DNA of 64,000 bases from Nissolia schottii (GCA_003254905.1 QANU01056336.1:143151-207150), one strand, 5' to 3'; positions 1 through 12,331 are shown, counted from the stretch's first letter. Notes: generated by a model not told the origin, from the letters alone. Numbers and translations: made by a program.

Positions 1-99
1 AACAAAAAAAATATTCTTTATTACAAAACCATAAACCCTAAATTAACATTGGTCATGTTGGTTAGTAGTAGATTCTTTATCCTACAACTAATAAATAAA

Positions 100-365
100 A
101 CCTAATTTGATCACCGAGATATTGGATGATTATCTATTATCAGAGGTTGATCTTTTGTTGATAGGGGATGATTCTCTACTACCGTAGATTTGGTCATCTG
201 TTGGCGATGGATAATTCTTTATTTTCCCAAAATTGATCATCTCTAGCAATGGGTAATTTTCCATTGTCTCAAATTGATTAATTTGTGGTAAAATCCAAAG
301 ACCACTAAAAACTAAGTTGATAATTCTTGATCATCTGTTAGCAATGGATGATTTTCTATTTGCAC
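100..365 (+). repeat. Decayed tandem repeat
   Basis: About five diverged copies of a unit resembling GATCATCTGTTAGCAATGG followed by ATGATTTTCTATT recur at roughly 45-90 bp spacing (best copies near 191-225, 234-270 and 330-362). No coding family is recognisable. The stretch just downstream (about 419-530) is a GGAGGT/GAAGTGG-rich low-complexity run whose + frame reads as alternating Val-Glu. I treat that as simple sequence, not a gene. Confidence 0.45.
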
Positions 366-600
366 ATTCAGACCAAGAAGTCTTTCAAGGTGAGCGATGT
401 GATCTTCAAGATCATCAACCCATGGTGGCCATGGAAGTGGAGGCGAATCTGAACGTGGAGGTGAACACGGAGGTGGAGGTGGAGGTGGGAGTAGAGGTGA
501 ATGTGGAAGTGGAACTAGAGTTCCACTCAGAGTGAAACTTTTGTCCGCAATATCTATAAAAAAAACATAAAAATATACAAGTTAAAAAAAAATACACAAA

Positions 601-790
601 ATACCTTAAAACCTAAACCCTAACCCAATACTTACACCACCCCTAACCCTAAATACCACCATACCCTAAAAACCCAAACAATACCTTAACCCTAACTCCC
701 ATACCCAAACTTCCATACCTAAACTTGTATATCCTAACCTTAACCCTAACCCATACACATACCCAAACATCCATATCCTAACCTGTCCCA
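601..790 (+). repeat. Interstitial telomere-like DNA (degenerate CCCTAAA)
   Basis: The stretch is dominated by CCCTAAA/CCCTAA/CCATACC variants (for example AAACCTAAACCCTAACCC near 609-626 and CCTTAACCCTAACCC near 737-752). The plant telomere repeat is CCCTAAA on this strand. Copies are interrupted and mixed with CATACC units, so this is a degenerate interstitial block, not a functional telomere. Confidence 0.6.
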
Positions 791-879
791 TTCCGCTTTT
801 TTCTTAGCAAAAAGTTCACAGAAATAAATATAAAATAAGTCCTAAATTAAGTTAGAGAGGTGAGACTAGGAGTCTTAGG

Positions 880-2160
880 TTAAGAGCATCCATAAGACAT
901 AGGGCTTGTTGTTCTACGAAGTTCCGTCGACAGCGAAAGGGTTACGCTCGGTCACTGGAAATTACCGATGCCTCAAAGGTATCCGGGAAGAATACTCCTC
1001 CGGAGAAAAATTTCCAAATACCTTTGGATAACCTAAATTCCATATCAAGGGAAATTAGGGGATCGCGACGGTATGATTGGAATATTTTTCAGACGACCGT
1101 GCGCGACGCACCGGGACAGCGAGCTATCAAACACGAGCGAAACGGGACTAGGAGGCACAAAGTCTGAGTTCCCCCACGTGAATGAATCAGATTTTTGAGA
1201 AAAAATAATAAAATATAGCTCACTATTCATTGAGTTGACCTTTTATTTATCTAATCCAATTAATTAATTAACTAAATTAAAAAGGGCAAAACGGTAATTA
1301 TGGGGAAGGGCAAAATGGGAAAATGGTGGAAAATTTCGTGGCTATAAATATTCATGCCACCAGCCATCATATTCACACACAAACACTCTCTTAGACTAGT
1401 TGAAACTCTGCCCGTGTGCACTGCGATCACACTGCCGAAGCCCGACCTAAGTTAGAACAACACTCTGCGCTCGAAGGACTACTCTCGCTAACCTTCATCA
1501 TCATCAAACCAGCCTCTAGGATGTGGGTAACTTAGGTTTAATCATCTCTATGGTATCCTTGATTTGTTATGTAGTTCTATGTGTGCATGTATTTTTACTA
1601 GGAAAGTTAGTTTGATGATTATGTATGGATATGCATGTAGATGGTTAGGATGTTCCTAGGTGGCTAATGATGGATGGAAGTATGTTGTTAAAACCTTGAA
1701 AAAGTATGGAAGTGGTTTGGAAGAGAATGCATGGAATTTGGCCAAACTCTCACATTTCAGGTGCTGGAATTGCCCCAGGGCGCTGAATGACCATGATAGG
1801 CGTTGAGCGGCCTGGGCTGGGACCAAAGCTTGTCACATGAGAGGCCACATGGTGGAAAAAGTTCAGATACGGGGTGCTGAGCAGTCCTTCAGGGTGCTGA
1901 GCGGTCTGGTTCTAGACGCCACGTGAGTTAGAGAAGGATGGTTCAGAACCTGAGGGAGTTTAGGAGAGCGTTGAGCGACTATGAAGGGTGCTGAGTGGAC
2001 TGAAACCCGAGGGCTCTAACTGGACTTGTCTAAAAAAAAAAAAAAAATAGTTTTGCAACAAGTTTATGGAATCACGTCCTTCCATCTGCATCACCCCCAA
2101 CCAACCAAGAACGAACGATAGAAAAGAACAAAGAAGCTGACAAGCACATACATCATGAGG
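880..2160 (+). mobile_element. Ty3-type LTR and leader remnant (Tekay-like)
   Basis: A GC-richer island holds a strong TATA box (TATAAATA, 1343-1350) followed by a pyrimidine-rich CA-repeat leader, as in plant LTR promoters. From 1781 to 1998 at least six diverged copies of a GCGCTGAGCGG-like decamer occur (near 1781, 1801, 1875, 1895, 1969 and 1989). This motif is characteristic of LTR/leader DNA of legume Ty3 (Tekay-type) elements as I know them. I cannot find both LTR ends or a target duplication, so the limits are approximate and the family assignment is inference. Confidence 0.5.
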
Positions 2161-2531
2161 ACTGGTCGCCGTTAGGCTTAGAGCGACCCTAGACCGCTAG
2201 TGTTAAATGACTTAATGTTTAAAGACGGTAATTGAACATAGGGAACTAGTAATATCTTAAGAAGGCCCAACCACCAAGGGTCGGTGTACCTTGAAGAAAT
2301 GACATAGTTATATAATAGGAAATCCCTCTCTTGGCACGTCATACCTGACAAGCCCCTTGCTAGTCCCCCAAGAAGGACTGGTTTGCGACTATGATACACA
2401 GGCTTCGGTCTGAATGCTGGTTTCAACCTAGTATGAGAAAGAAAAAGAGAAAAGAGAGAAAAGATGGTAAGGAGAAAAAGTAACGCCTGAGCTTTTACGT
2501 CATTACGGTTGAAAGACGAGTAAGATGTACA

Positions 2532-2662
2532 AAATGAACACCTTTGTGCATGAAAGACGGAACATGCCAAATGAACATCTTGGTCAGAGAAAGAAGGAAT
2601 AGGCCAAATGAACATCTTGGTCCAGAAAGTATGGACGTGCAAAATGAACATCTTTGTTGAGC
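2532..2662 (-). repeat. 37-bp tandem repeat, about 3.5 copies
   Basis: Units begin with AAATGAACAYCTTKGT at 2532, 2569, 2606 and 2642, giving periods of 37, 37 and 36 bp. The array directly adjoins the end of the gag-like homology on the - strand. The period is not a multiple of three, so any protein read through it changes frame at each unit. Confidence 0.7.
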
Positions 2663-3680
2663 TTTATCCTCCACGTGGTGAAGTTAGAGAGAAAATGCTC
2701 GGCTAACTCGTCAAAACAGTGTATGCACTTCGGTTGCAAGGCATTGAACCAACTAAGGGCTCCCTTCCTCAGAGACACTGGGACTGACTTGCATTGAATT
2801 GCTTCAGATACCCCTTCTAGGATCATCCTGTGCCCGAAGGCATTGAGGTGGTGTTGAGGGTCAAAGGTCCCGTCATATGGTTCCCTGTCAGTTGGGGGGG
2901 CAGAAACCGTACATGGGGATCGCTTCAAGGATATCATCTGTGAAGGGATGACTTTCTTTCCACTTTCCCTTCCATGGAGCGGGGCGAATTTTATCAGTCA
3001 TTCGCCATGTGGGGTCAGCAATGGATTTGTACGCTGATTCAGAGACCTATTAATCCTAAATAGTGGTTGTAGGGTGTTGGCCTCCTTCCACATGGTTAAG
3101 ATCATCGAGGTGGCGGTTTTTGTCCTCGACAAGTTTTATCACCTCACTTCTCTTGCGTTCTGCCTCTTCATGCACCTTATTGATGTTTTTGTGGATTTCT
3201 GCTCTCTTCTTCTGCTGATCTTCAACCTGATAAAACTAGAGGAGGGCGACCTCTAACTGTTTTATCTTGACTACTTGTTCTTGTATCAGGTTGGTTAGAT
3301 ATGGGGCTTGACGTGCCTCCTCCTCTCCGGGATTAGCTACCTCCTGATTTTTTGCATTAGGATCTTCGGTCGGGTGGGCACCTTCAAGGACAGGCCTTTG
3401 GGTTCACTGGGTTGCGTGTGTTGTGCTTCCCGTTGATCCCTCTCCATGAACATCCATTGGAGTGGCAGGGCAGAAGGTCTTCCTGGTGCTCTTGGGTGGC
3501 ATCTGGTGGAATGTCAGAGGAGATCGTCGTTGTCCTATTATGGGATGCTGTAAGTTTCCTACAGGTGGCGCTAATGTACTGATGGCGGGATCCTTTGGTG
3601 GTGGGTTGGACTCCAGACCTCCTTGGTTGGGATGTTGGGCAGCGACGTCGGTATCTGCAAGTACTCCGACGCCCAAGTTA
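2640..3680 (-). pseudogene. Ty3 retrotransposon gag remnant (dead)
   Basis: On the - strand, 2937-2650 encodes a capsid-like segment of the Retrotrans_gag family: an EPYDGT..DP..HL..F opening, then a region ending in LRKGALSWFNALQ and an F..LAE.FL.NFT segment. This is the usual arrangement in plant Ty3 elements. Upstream (3676-3404) the same strand reads as a Pro/Gln-rich N-terminal region, and 3400-3000 gives a charged, coiled-coil-like stretch. Several in-frame stops and frame changes separate these parts. No protease, reverse transcriptase or integrase follows, because the homology stops at the 37-bp repeats. It cannot make a functional Gag. Confidence 0.7.
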
Positions 3681-3978
3681 GGACTCGTAGGAAATAGGGT
3701 TAGTTTATTCTCAGAAAAGTCTTGATTACGTACCTTGGTTGCAGGCCTTTTTATATCCGTGGAGCAACCCCTTAATCCCCTAGGTTAAGTGAGCGAATCG
3801 TGGTAATTACTCTCTGAACCCGAGTTGGTGATCCAGGTGGAAATGGGATGGGCTTCAGGCTCCTGATTCATGAAGGCCTTCTGAGGCTCATTCTAACTCT
3901 TTGAGAACTAGTCCATAACACAAGCAAGCATACGTATATGTCAGATTTAATCAGATAATTAAATCTAGTAAGGATAAT

Positions 3979-4895
3979 NNNNNNNNNNNNNNNNNNNNNN
4001 NNNNNNNNNNNNNNNNNNNNNNNNNNNNNNNNNNNNNNNNNNNNNNNNNNNNNNNNNNNNNNNNNNNNNNNNNNNNNNNNNNNNNNNNNNNNNNNNNNNN
4101 NNNNNNNNNNNNNNNNNNNNNNNNNNNNNNNNNNNNNNNNNNNNNNNNNNNNNNNNNNNNNNNNNNNNNNNNNNNNNNNNNNNNNNNNNNNNNNNNNNNN
4201 NNNNNNNNNNNNNNNNNNNNNNNNNNNNNNNNNNNNNNNNNNNNNNNNNNNNNNNNNNNNNNNNNNNNNNNNNNNNNNNNNNNNNNNNNNNNNNNNNNNN
4301 NNNNNNNNNNNNNNNNNNNNNNNNNNNNNNNNNNNNNNNNNNNNNNNNNNNNNNNNNNNNNNNNNNNNNNNNNNNNNNNNNNNNNNNNNNNNNNNNNNNN
4401 NNNNNNNNNNNNNNNNNNNNNNNNNNNNNNNNNNNNNNNNNNNNNNNNNNNNNNNNNNNNNNNNNNNNNNNNNNNNNNNNNNNNNNNNNNNNNNNNNNNN
4501 NNNNNNNNNNNNNNNNNNNNNNNNNNNNNNNNNNNNNNNNNNNNNNNNNNNNNNNNNNNNNNNNNNNNNNNNNNNNNNNNNNNNNNNNNNNNNNNNNNNN
4601 NNNNNNNNNNNNNNNNNNNNNNNNNNNNNNNNNNNNNNNNNNNNNNNNNNNNNNNNNNNNNNNNNNNNNNNNNNNNNNNNNNNNNNNNNNNNNNNNNNNN
4701 NNNNNNNNNNNNNNNNNNNNNNNNNNNNNNNNNNNNNNNNNNNNNNNNNNNNNNNNNNNNNNNNNNNNNNNNNNNNNNNNNNNNNNNNNNNNNNNNNNNN
4801 NNNNNNNNNNNNNNNNNNNNNNNNNNNNNNNNNNNNNNNNNNNNNNNNNNNNNNNNNNNNNNNNNNNNNNNNNNNNNNNNNNNNNNNNNNNNNNN
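3979..4895. other. Assembly gap (917 N)
   Basis: A run of undetermined bases. Open reading frames that cross it are artefacts of the Ns. Repeats flank both sides, which probably caused the gap. Confidence 0.99.
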
Positions 4896-5160
4896 GACGG
4901 TGGGTGCAGGACCAGACTCTGATGGCGTAGGCTGCTGTGTAGAAGACCCAGAGTCATCGGTCGCTTGAATGGTTCTTCTGCCGTCCGCTAATCCAGTTCG
5001 CCTCTTCCGACGTGGTCTACGGTCACCCTGGTCATCAGCGTCTGTAGGAGGTGGCACGTTGGTCGTAGGAGCAGGAGCGAACTGGAAGCTCTCAACCCTT
5101 ATCCAAAGGAAAATGAGGAGAGTGTGAATGAAAGGGGGAGGAAGGGTGACTTTATAGGCT
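4896..5160 (-). promoter_or_regulatory. Minus-strand TATA box with open frame running into gap
   Basis: On the - strand a TATAAA box (5156-5151) is followed by a pyrimidine-rich leader. An open frame then runs to the gap edge; it is rich in Pro, Arg and Asp and contains the basic patch RRPRRKRR. There is no good ATG before the gap. The layout (hairpin array, TATA box, leader) looks like the promoter end of a repeat element and not a host gene. The protein family cannot be named from the part visible. Confidence 0.4.
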
Positions 5161-5169
5161 CGGCGCACA

Positions 5170-5346
5170 GGAGTCGCCAACGCGCAAGGCGACTCCTGTA
5201 GGAGTCGCCTGACGGTTTGGCGACTTTATTGAAATTTTAATTTTTCCTGTCCAAAGGAGTCGCCTGGAGATTTGGCGACTCCAGCCCACAGTCGCCTCAC
5301 GGTTTGGCGACTCTAGCCCACAGTCGCCTGACGGTTTGGCGACTCC
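5170..5346. repeat. Cluster of five identical-geometry hairpins
   Basis: Five perfect inverted repeats of the form AGTCGCC-N9-GGCGACT (7-9 bp stems) lie at 5170-5196, 5201-5225, 5256-5282, 5290-5312 and 5322-5346. Every loop is exactly 9 nt, and four of five are variants of TGACGGTTT. Centres are about 31, 55, 32 and 32 bp apart. The cluster sits just upstream of the minus-strand TATA box at 5156-5151. Similar GTCGCC/GGCGAC units are, to my knowledge, common in repeat DNA of soybean relatives. Confidence 0.8.
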
Positions 5347-5399
5347 CACGTGGCGTGACACGCGTGCCGCCGCGTCCACGTCATCGCAAACCGTGGTAG

Positions 5400-8300
5400 T
5401 AATGTAAATAGTTTGAAAACGAGGGTATTTTAGTAATTTCTTTGACTAGTCGTGTCAAAAGAGAAAAAAATTCAAAATAAGCTGTAGTAGTTCTTAAGGA
5501 TAGGTTTTCTAGGGAATAGCAGTTAAGTACAAACAAAACTCGTGTTGATGTTTGTAAATTATGGAGAGTAGGGCCTCCATAATGAAATTCTTTGAAATTG
5601 TCACCAAACAAAAGAGTGCTACTTTTCCTCAAGTCACACAAAAGCTAACCTCTATTATAATTAAAGCATTTGCATCTATAAAGCTAAATTAACACAATCC
5701 CGTGTTCCCAAAAGATTATAGAGAGGACAATGATGGGCTTTGATTTATTATTTTTTTCCCGAAATAAATTTCAATAAACATCATCAAAAGAAGTTCACTA
5801 AAGCGGCATAAATAGTCTAGCCACATTAAAGTTAGAACATGGGAAAATAAAACTCAAACAGTGTTTAAGGACAATAAGCTAATCCATTGAACATGATTAT
5901 GTTTCCCTAATTGCAAACCCTTTGGCTTTTTGGCATACTAATCATAAAAGAACAGAAAAGACACTTTTTTTTTAATAATAAAGAATCCAAATGAAAACAC
6001 CACTTATTATAAGATAGAAGTTTGAGATATGAAGATCTGGGAGACACTCAATCAGGTTATTAATTTTTTATAGAATAATACTTGACATATCTAATAAATT
6101 AACTTACAAATTAACATATTCATTTTTATAAATGATACTTGGCATTGTTAGAAACAAAGTAGGAAGGCAAATATCAAATTTATTTATAAAAATAGATAAG
6201 TTGATTTGTTTAGTTTCTCAAACATTTTTATATATAAAAAAAGCTATTATAATTTGTTAGCAACAATAAATATTGTAATAGAGTTGCGTCTATGTCAACA
6301 ATATTTAGTATTATTCTCGTGTTTATATTTTTCAGCGACATTAAACGTCGTTGTTGTAAAATTGATCTTATCTCAACAATTTTACCTGTCGTTAACTTAA
6401 GAGTTATATTAATAGCAGTGACCACAAATTTTGCTGCCATTAAAGTTAAGCTATACCAACGATATTAGATGTCGATGGCATATATATGAGTGTAGCAGTC
6501 ACTTTTATATATGATTATTATCAAACGAAGTTCATTGCGCGGCGATAGAGGTAAGGTTATCTAAATATGTTGGCGACATCACAATGTTTCGGGCATATAG
6601 TCATTTTTTCCACATGTTAGTCGCTCGGAAAATGTTAGTCCTCATTAAAAAAATATTTACTAAACATTACCTCTATACTTTTTATTTATTGAGAATTAAT
6701 TTTTTTTATTTTTTTAATAAATAATATTATTATGAGTTTTATATCTAAAGTTATTATAATAAATTATTAAAAAATATTAAAAACTATTACAATTCAAGAT
6801 TATATTAATATTTTAACATTTATAAAACAAAAGTTAGCTTTAAAAAAATACTTATAAAAGCTCCTAAGAGTATTTCTTAACTTTTAAAAATCAACAATAA
6901 AAGTATAACTATGTTTTTTATTTATCAAACAGAAAAAATTGACTTATATATTTTAAGAATAAGTTTTAAAAAGTCAAAACTCAACAATTACCAAAAAAAA
7001 AAATTACAGCATTATCAAACCAATCCTAACTCACAATGAAGGTCTCTTAACTGCCCCCCTTAAAAAAAAGATAAAAGAAAAAAAAATGTGATTAAAGACG
7101 ACTACCTAAATATTTACCAAAAAATAAAAAGACGACTTCCTAAATCTTGTACACAAAAATAGTCCGTTACCAATATCAACATTTGAGCTTCTACTTCTAG
7201 TTGCTTGTCATGACATATTGGTATATTTCCGGTAAGACTTCATCAAAATGGTTTTTCTTTTTCCCTTTTAGAAAAAAATATATATAAAGAGAAAGTAAGA
7301 TAATGCATACATATATTCTCTAATTTTTTTTAGTTTCTTCTGTTTCCTTTTCCCCATCCACATGCAACATCGGTGTGCAGGTGTCAATAAGAAATGAAAG
7401 ATCCCTTTCATCTTTTATATTTCCTTTTACTTTACATATATTTTATTTTTCGGACCCAGAAATTCCATTCAATTCTTTTTCAGCAATTCAAGTCCATCTC
7501 CTTATTCCATCTTTGCCATTTATATTATTTACAATCCGGTATATATATTTTGACATAACTCCAATTATGGAAAAAGGTAATACATGTGACTCCAAATATG
7601 TAACAGAAAAAAAAAAGAAGGTGCGTTTAGTTTCAATTTTTATTTTTAATTTCCATTTTAAGTTTTTATTTTCTTTTTTTATTTTCTGATTAAAAATTAT
7701 AAAATATAATTTTCTATTTTCACTATTTTTTCATAAAATCTTAAAAACAAAATATTCTGTAAATGAAAACTGGAAATAAAAATTGAAATCAAATAAAAAA
7801 AAAAATCTTTCAAGTTCATTTTTGCTTATAATTAACACATTTGATTTTAAGTTGCTGCCTTTGCATCCTCAAAATCAGACAGGTTCTTGTGGCTGGAAAA
7901 AGAGGACACAAGATCGTACACAAAATTATAACGAGTGATATTGCCTTTACTGTAAAAATCTGAAGACAAAATTGACCAGACATGCGTACAATTGAAGGGT
8001 TCTCCCCCTCACTCTGTAAATCTTGTTTTTACTATTTTTCACTCTCATAAACGACAATTCATATCCCATCATTTTTTCAATTGCATTCAATCCAACTTTC
8101 TATGCTCATGATTTTTTTTTTACTGTTAAAATGACCCACAAGCTAACCAGATCATTATTAAGGCATGAATGAATGAATGAAGTTCCCAGATTATATGATA
8201 AAAAAATATCTGCCATCATTGGTACAATTCTTGTTGCTATTAAAATAGATCAACTAGCTAGAAGCAAAATACAGGATTTGGGTTTTTAAGTTTAGTATGT

Positions 8301-8460
8301 AAATTTAGAAGATACCTTGTAAGCAATAATCGTTGATGAAAAATCTAAGAATGAAATTCCTTTCCGGTGGGGTGAAGTGGGCTCTAAATATCCACTTGTG
8401 TTGTAATAAAAATATATATTGTTTTTCTCAATCTCTTTAGAGTCTTAGTTAATACTTAAT
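5400..8460. other. AT-rich intergenic DNA
   Basis: No gene is recognisable; short open frames here lack family motifs or plausible splice context. From about 6240 to 6560 several small imperfect palindromes occur (for example CGACATTAAACGTCG near 6338 and GCAGTGACC...TTGCTGCC near 6414-6440), which resemble subterminal repeats of a CACTA-type element. I cannot find matching ends. The rest is poly-A/T-rich sequence. Confidence 0.5.
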
Positions 8461-8466
8461 AATTAG

Positions 8467-8873
8467 CACATATTATCTTTAAAATTTGTTAAAATTGCAC
8501 ATCACTTTAAACTATGTATAAAATTGTACTCAACTTCAATATTTTTCATTGTGACTAATCTTCACTTATGATATGTTAGGTTTCTATTTTTATTTTATGT
8601 GTTTACTATTCACTATTTCCTTCACGAAAACTTGGGGTTGATTTTGTTTATGTTTTCATTTTATGAGTTTTTTTATTTCAGAATTTTATGAAGGAAATTG
8701 TGAATATAGAAAATGAAAAAAAAATAGAAAATGCAAGAAATGAAAAACAAAAGTTTAATTACAATTCATTTGTAGTTAACCACAATAAAAAAAATAATGG
8801 GGTGGAATGTAATTTAATTTATACATATTTTAAGGTAAAGTGTAATTTTTGTAAATTTCAATGATAGTCTATG
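8467..8873. mobile_element. MITE with ~115-bp inverted ends
   Basis: The two ends are diverged inverted repeats (left CACATATTATCTTTAAAATTTG..., right end complementary with several changes). They are flanked by TAATTAG at 8460-8466 and 8874-8880. Both its terminal TGCAC/TACAC-type segment and an inner GTTAGGTTTCTATTTTTA segment recur in the MITE at 41000-41380, so the two belong to one family. No coding capacity is visible. Confidence 0.6.
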
Positions 8874-8880
8874 TTAATTA

Positions 8881-11800
8881 GCCTGATAATTATCAAACAC
8901 ATGATCTACTTTCTTGAATGTATCAAATTGATACTATAGAAGATGTTGATGCCAACTTATAAATTATGCAAGTGGTAAATATTGTGTTTATCATTTTATT
9001 TTTTTTTATAAAAAAGAGTGAATTCTAATCACAGTGAGAACGTATAATTTTGTGATTAGTTTCACTGTAGTTGTACAACTGATCAACCTTATATACCGAG
9101 TCAAGTAAAAATATTATACGACTCTAACGACAACAATTCAAGCTTGAATATGAATAAGCTTTGAAAGATAATTTGTCAATCAAAGTGAAGAACTATAACT
9201 AGCTGGTTGTTATTATTTTCTTTGTCTTTTGTGTGTGTGTGTGTATATTTCCCGTTAGAGTAAGTTGTAATTGAATAATTGGGTAAAGTTTCCATTAAGG
9301 CACAAGCTGTGTGGTTTGTTGATCAATTATATCAATGACATCTAGTTGAAGATAATTAAGTACAAGTAGTTACGCAGGTCCAAAACAAAGAGTAAGTTTT
9401 ATGCTTAATTAAAAATGAAGATAAAGTAATTTTAAGAGTCCGCATGCACAAATAATGTCATGTTTCATTAAATTATATACTAATTAAAGTGTCGATTAGG
9501 GATTGGGATTCAAAGAGCTAAAGAGTTTCAATTTGGCTCCCTACTTTTTTGAGTATACAAGAGTAAGTATTTCCGCTATTGCTCGTTTCTGAATGCACAA
9601 CCAGGCAACAATCCAAGTTGTCTACTTGAAGGCACAAAGGTAGTGGAAAAAGGGGTATTACGGGAATTTAGGAATATATACAATTAAGGATACAACTTGG
9701 TATTAACGGTAACTTAGTCAAATATAGAAAGTAAATTAGGAGATGTAATTAGTATCAATTTACATTTTTTTAGGAGGATTTTATGTTAGGTGCATATAAA
9801 TTAGTCATGCTGTTTTAGGAAGTTTTTTGTATATATGTGTGATTTCCATCAAGGGAGAAAACAGATTGGACAAACATTTTTAGCAAGGGGCTCAAGAATT
9901 TCCATTTTGAAAGAGAGTCTAATTCGAGAGAGGAAATTCTTCGGAAGCAGCTTCAGGAAATTAAAGGAACAGCTCCACAAGTATACAACTTTCAAATGTT
10001 GACAGTATTGTTACATATATAGAGGTCTTTTCCCCTTGGAAGAATAGTTAATGGAGAGAGGCAAAAACATTTTAACAATGTGTCATTGTTACATGTTAAT
10101 CCATTTACTTATCTTTACGTAATAGCATACAATTTTCATTAGAAGAGTTAATTTCTTTTAATGTAATATTAAAAATGCCTATAATTAAGTGATCATATAT
10201 AGTTTAATATTGTCAATTTCATTAGTTCTTTGAAGTAAATTGTAGATTTTAGTAAAATGAGGAAGTCAATTCTTACGTTACTCCTTGCGTGAGAGAATTG
10301 AGAGTATGTTAAAAAATTCATTAGCGTTTACTTAATAACTTCAATTTTTTTTTCGTGGGAATTAATTATTGACACTTGTTATTATCTACTAAAACCGATT
10401 ATCCAAGGTGACAATCAAAACTAACCCAAAGTGCTTGATGCTTATCATTGATAGATAATACAACTTGCTTGTTTGTGCTTTGTCAGGTTATATAGACACA
10501 TCTTTTGTGTGCTTTACACGCCATGGAAGCTCTTAGTACTCAATGGATGTGATTCCAAGTTAGTGTTAATGTGTCTTTGTCCATTTATATGTTCTACATC
10601 CTTTGAGAGAAGCAAAGCAGATAGTTCCAGAAACATATTGTACCATTCATCAATCCGTATCTTGTTTAATTTGTCTTTTTTTTTTCTTTTTCTTCTCTTT
10701 TGTTTTTTTTGGCGTTGTTGTTATTGTTACTCATTGAACTTACGGATTCAACAATTTAAGAAAGATAAATTGTTATATGTTTATTTTGGTTCGAAGAAGT
10801 ATTGAGATTCGACATGATATATAGTGTTAGAAGATTAATTGTTCAATTTTTAGCTTTAAGCTTTTAATGAAATTTTCAGCTTGAATCCTTATCAAAATGA
10901 GAAAGAGCTAGATTTATTTGAACATATATTCATATTAATTCGTAAGTTGCGTAAGAAGAGGAAATTGTTAAAATATAGATCTATTAGCTCGAACTCGAGA
11001 TCAATAATAAATGGATCAAACCTCATGTTAGTAATTTAAGTGCATACATAATATTAAACAATTATTATATTATATAAAACTAGTGAATTTTGCATGACAT
11101 TAAATATGAGATTAGTTGTAACCATTAAATGTGAAAAGTGAAAATGATAGTTATTATCAATTTTTTCTTAAGTGAGTGAAGGTAGGGTTAGTGTATCGGT
11201 TTGGAACCCAAAAGTTATTTCAATTGAATTTTTAGAGGGAAAAAATGGTTTTTTTAATCCATTTTATTAATACAAGTGGGCCTTAATCAAGTATTAGATA
11301 AATTAAACAGGGTGTAATAAGTAAAAATATAGTGGGGTTGGGTCATGGTGAAAACCGGTTTCCATGAGTTTTTTTAGGTGAAAAAGTTGTTCTTCACCAT
11401 TTAATTTTTATTTATTTTAACTAATTAATTGATTTTTTAATTAATTAATTAATTAAAAAATTCAATGGAGTTTATAAAAAAAAGAGTATGTATAGAAGTA
11501 TAGATATTGACATAATTTCATAAATTTAACTAATATTAATAATTATAATTACAATGTCAAGAATTTGAATCATAAAATAAAAACTTTAAATAAAAATTTA
11601 CTTAATAACTATTTCCAGCTCAAAATCAAATAATTAATTACCGGTTGAATCTACGGTCTTATGATTGCACTAAGTAAAATAAAAGAATTCAAGTTGAAGT
11701 TATAGGATGAATAAAAAAACCTCTATGCTATTTTAGTTAAGAACAAAAAAATTTAAATAGTCAATTTCTAGAAAGAGAAAAAAAAGTATTTTTTTTATTT

Positions 11801-12329
11801 TGATGTATTGCCAATATAATATTTAGATTTTATAACGTGTCAATGTTAGTCTAAAAAGATACAATGAAGGACTTCAAGCAGTAAGTTTAAAGTAGATTCT
11901 AATAGTAATGTCATTTAAAGTTACATCAAAATTGTCCGTATCTCGCATGGCAAAATTGTTCGTTTGTTTATTTCGTGCAAACATAGAATTATTCAAAAAC
12001 ATATTTAAAAAAAAAATCGATAAGAAAACCACTTTAACATCTTTGGGCGGCACCTACACAAAGGTTGGTTGAGTTATAAGCAAGTTCAAGAAAAAAATTT
12101 GTGCTGTGAGGAATTTAAGTTGAATTAGTCAATTCCATTAATAATAGAATGTAAATACTACTGTAAAAAAAATAGAATGTAAATATTAGTGTAAAAATAA
12201 AAATGTCTTTGATGTCTGATCAATCACCATGTGTCCACAGTTATATGCTATAAAAAATATTAGCATGATCATAAAGTACATTTAATATATAATATATAAA
12301 CATTATCAAGCATTAAATTTAATTTATGT
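8881..12329. other. AT-rich intergenic DNA
   Basis: No supported gene. Minor items are a (GT)n microsatellite at 9231-9244, many AATTAATT runs near 11410-11460, and a 28-bp tandem duplication at 12143-12197 (units begin AATAGAATGTAAATA). Open frames at 9840-10010 and 10473-10805 show no family signature. Confidence 0.5.
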
Positions 12330-12331
12330 TA

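Noticed and set aside
317..535. Open frame encoding alternating Val-Glu
   Set aside because: It is translation of a GGAGGT/GAAGTGG low-complexity run; no domain, promoter or splice support.
3951..5180. Long open frame across the first gap
   Set aside because: Most of its length is undetermined bases, which cannot contain stops.
9841..10008. Short frame with charged residues (MCDFHQGRKQIG...) as a small gene
   Set aside because: Overlapping frames are equally open, no family is recognisable, and there is no promoter or conserved context.
10473..10805. 110-codon frame rich in Phe, Leu and Cys
   Set aside because: Composition is what a poly-T-rich strand gives; no motif and no gene structure.
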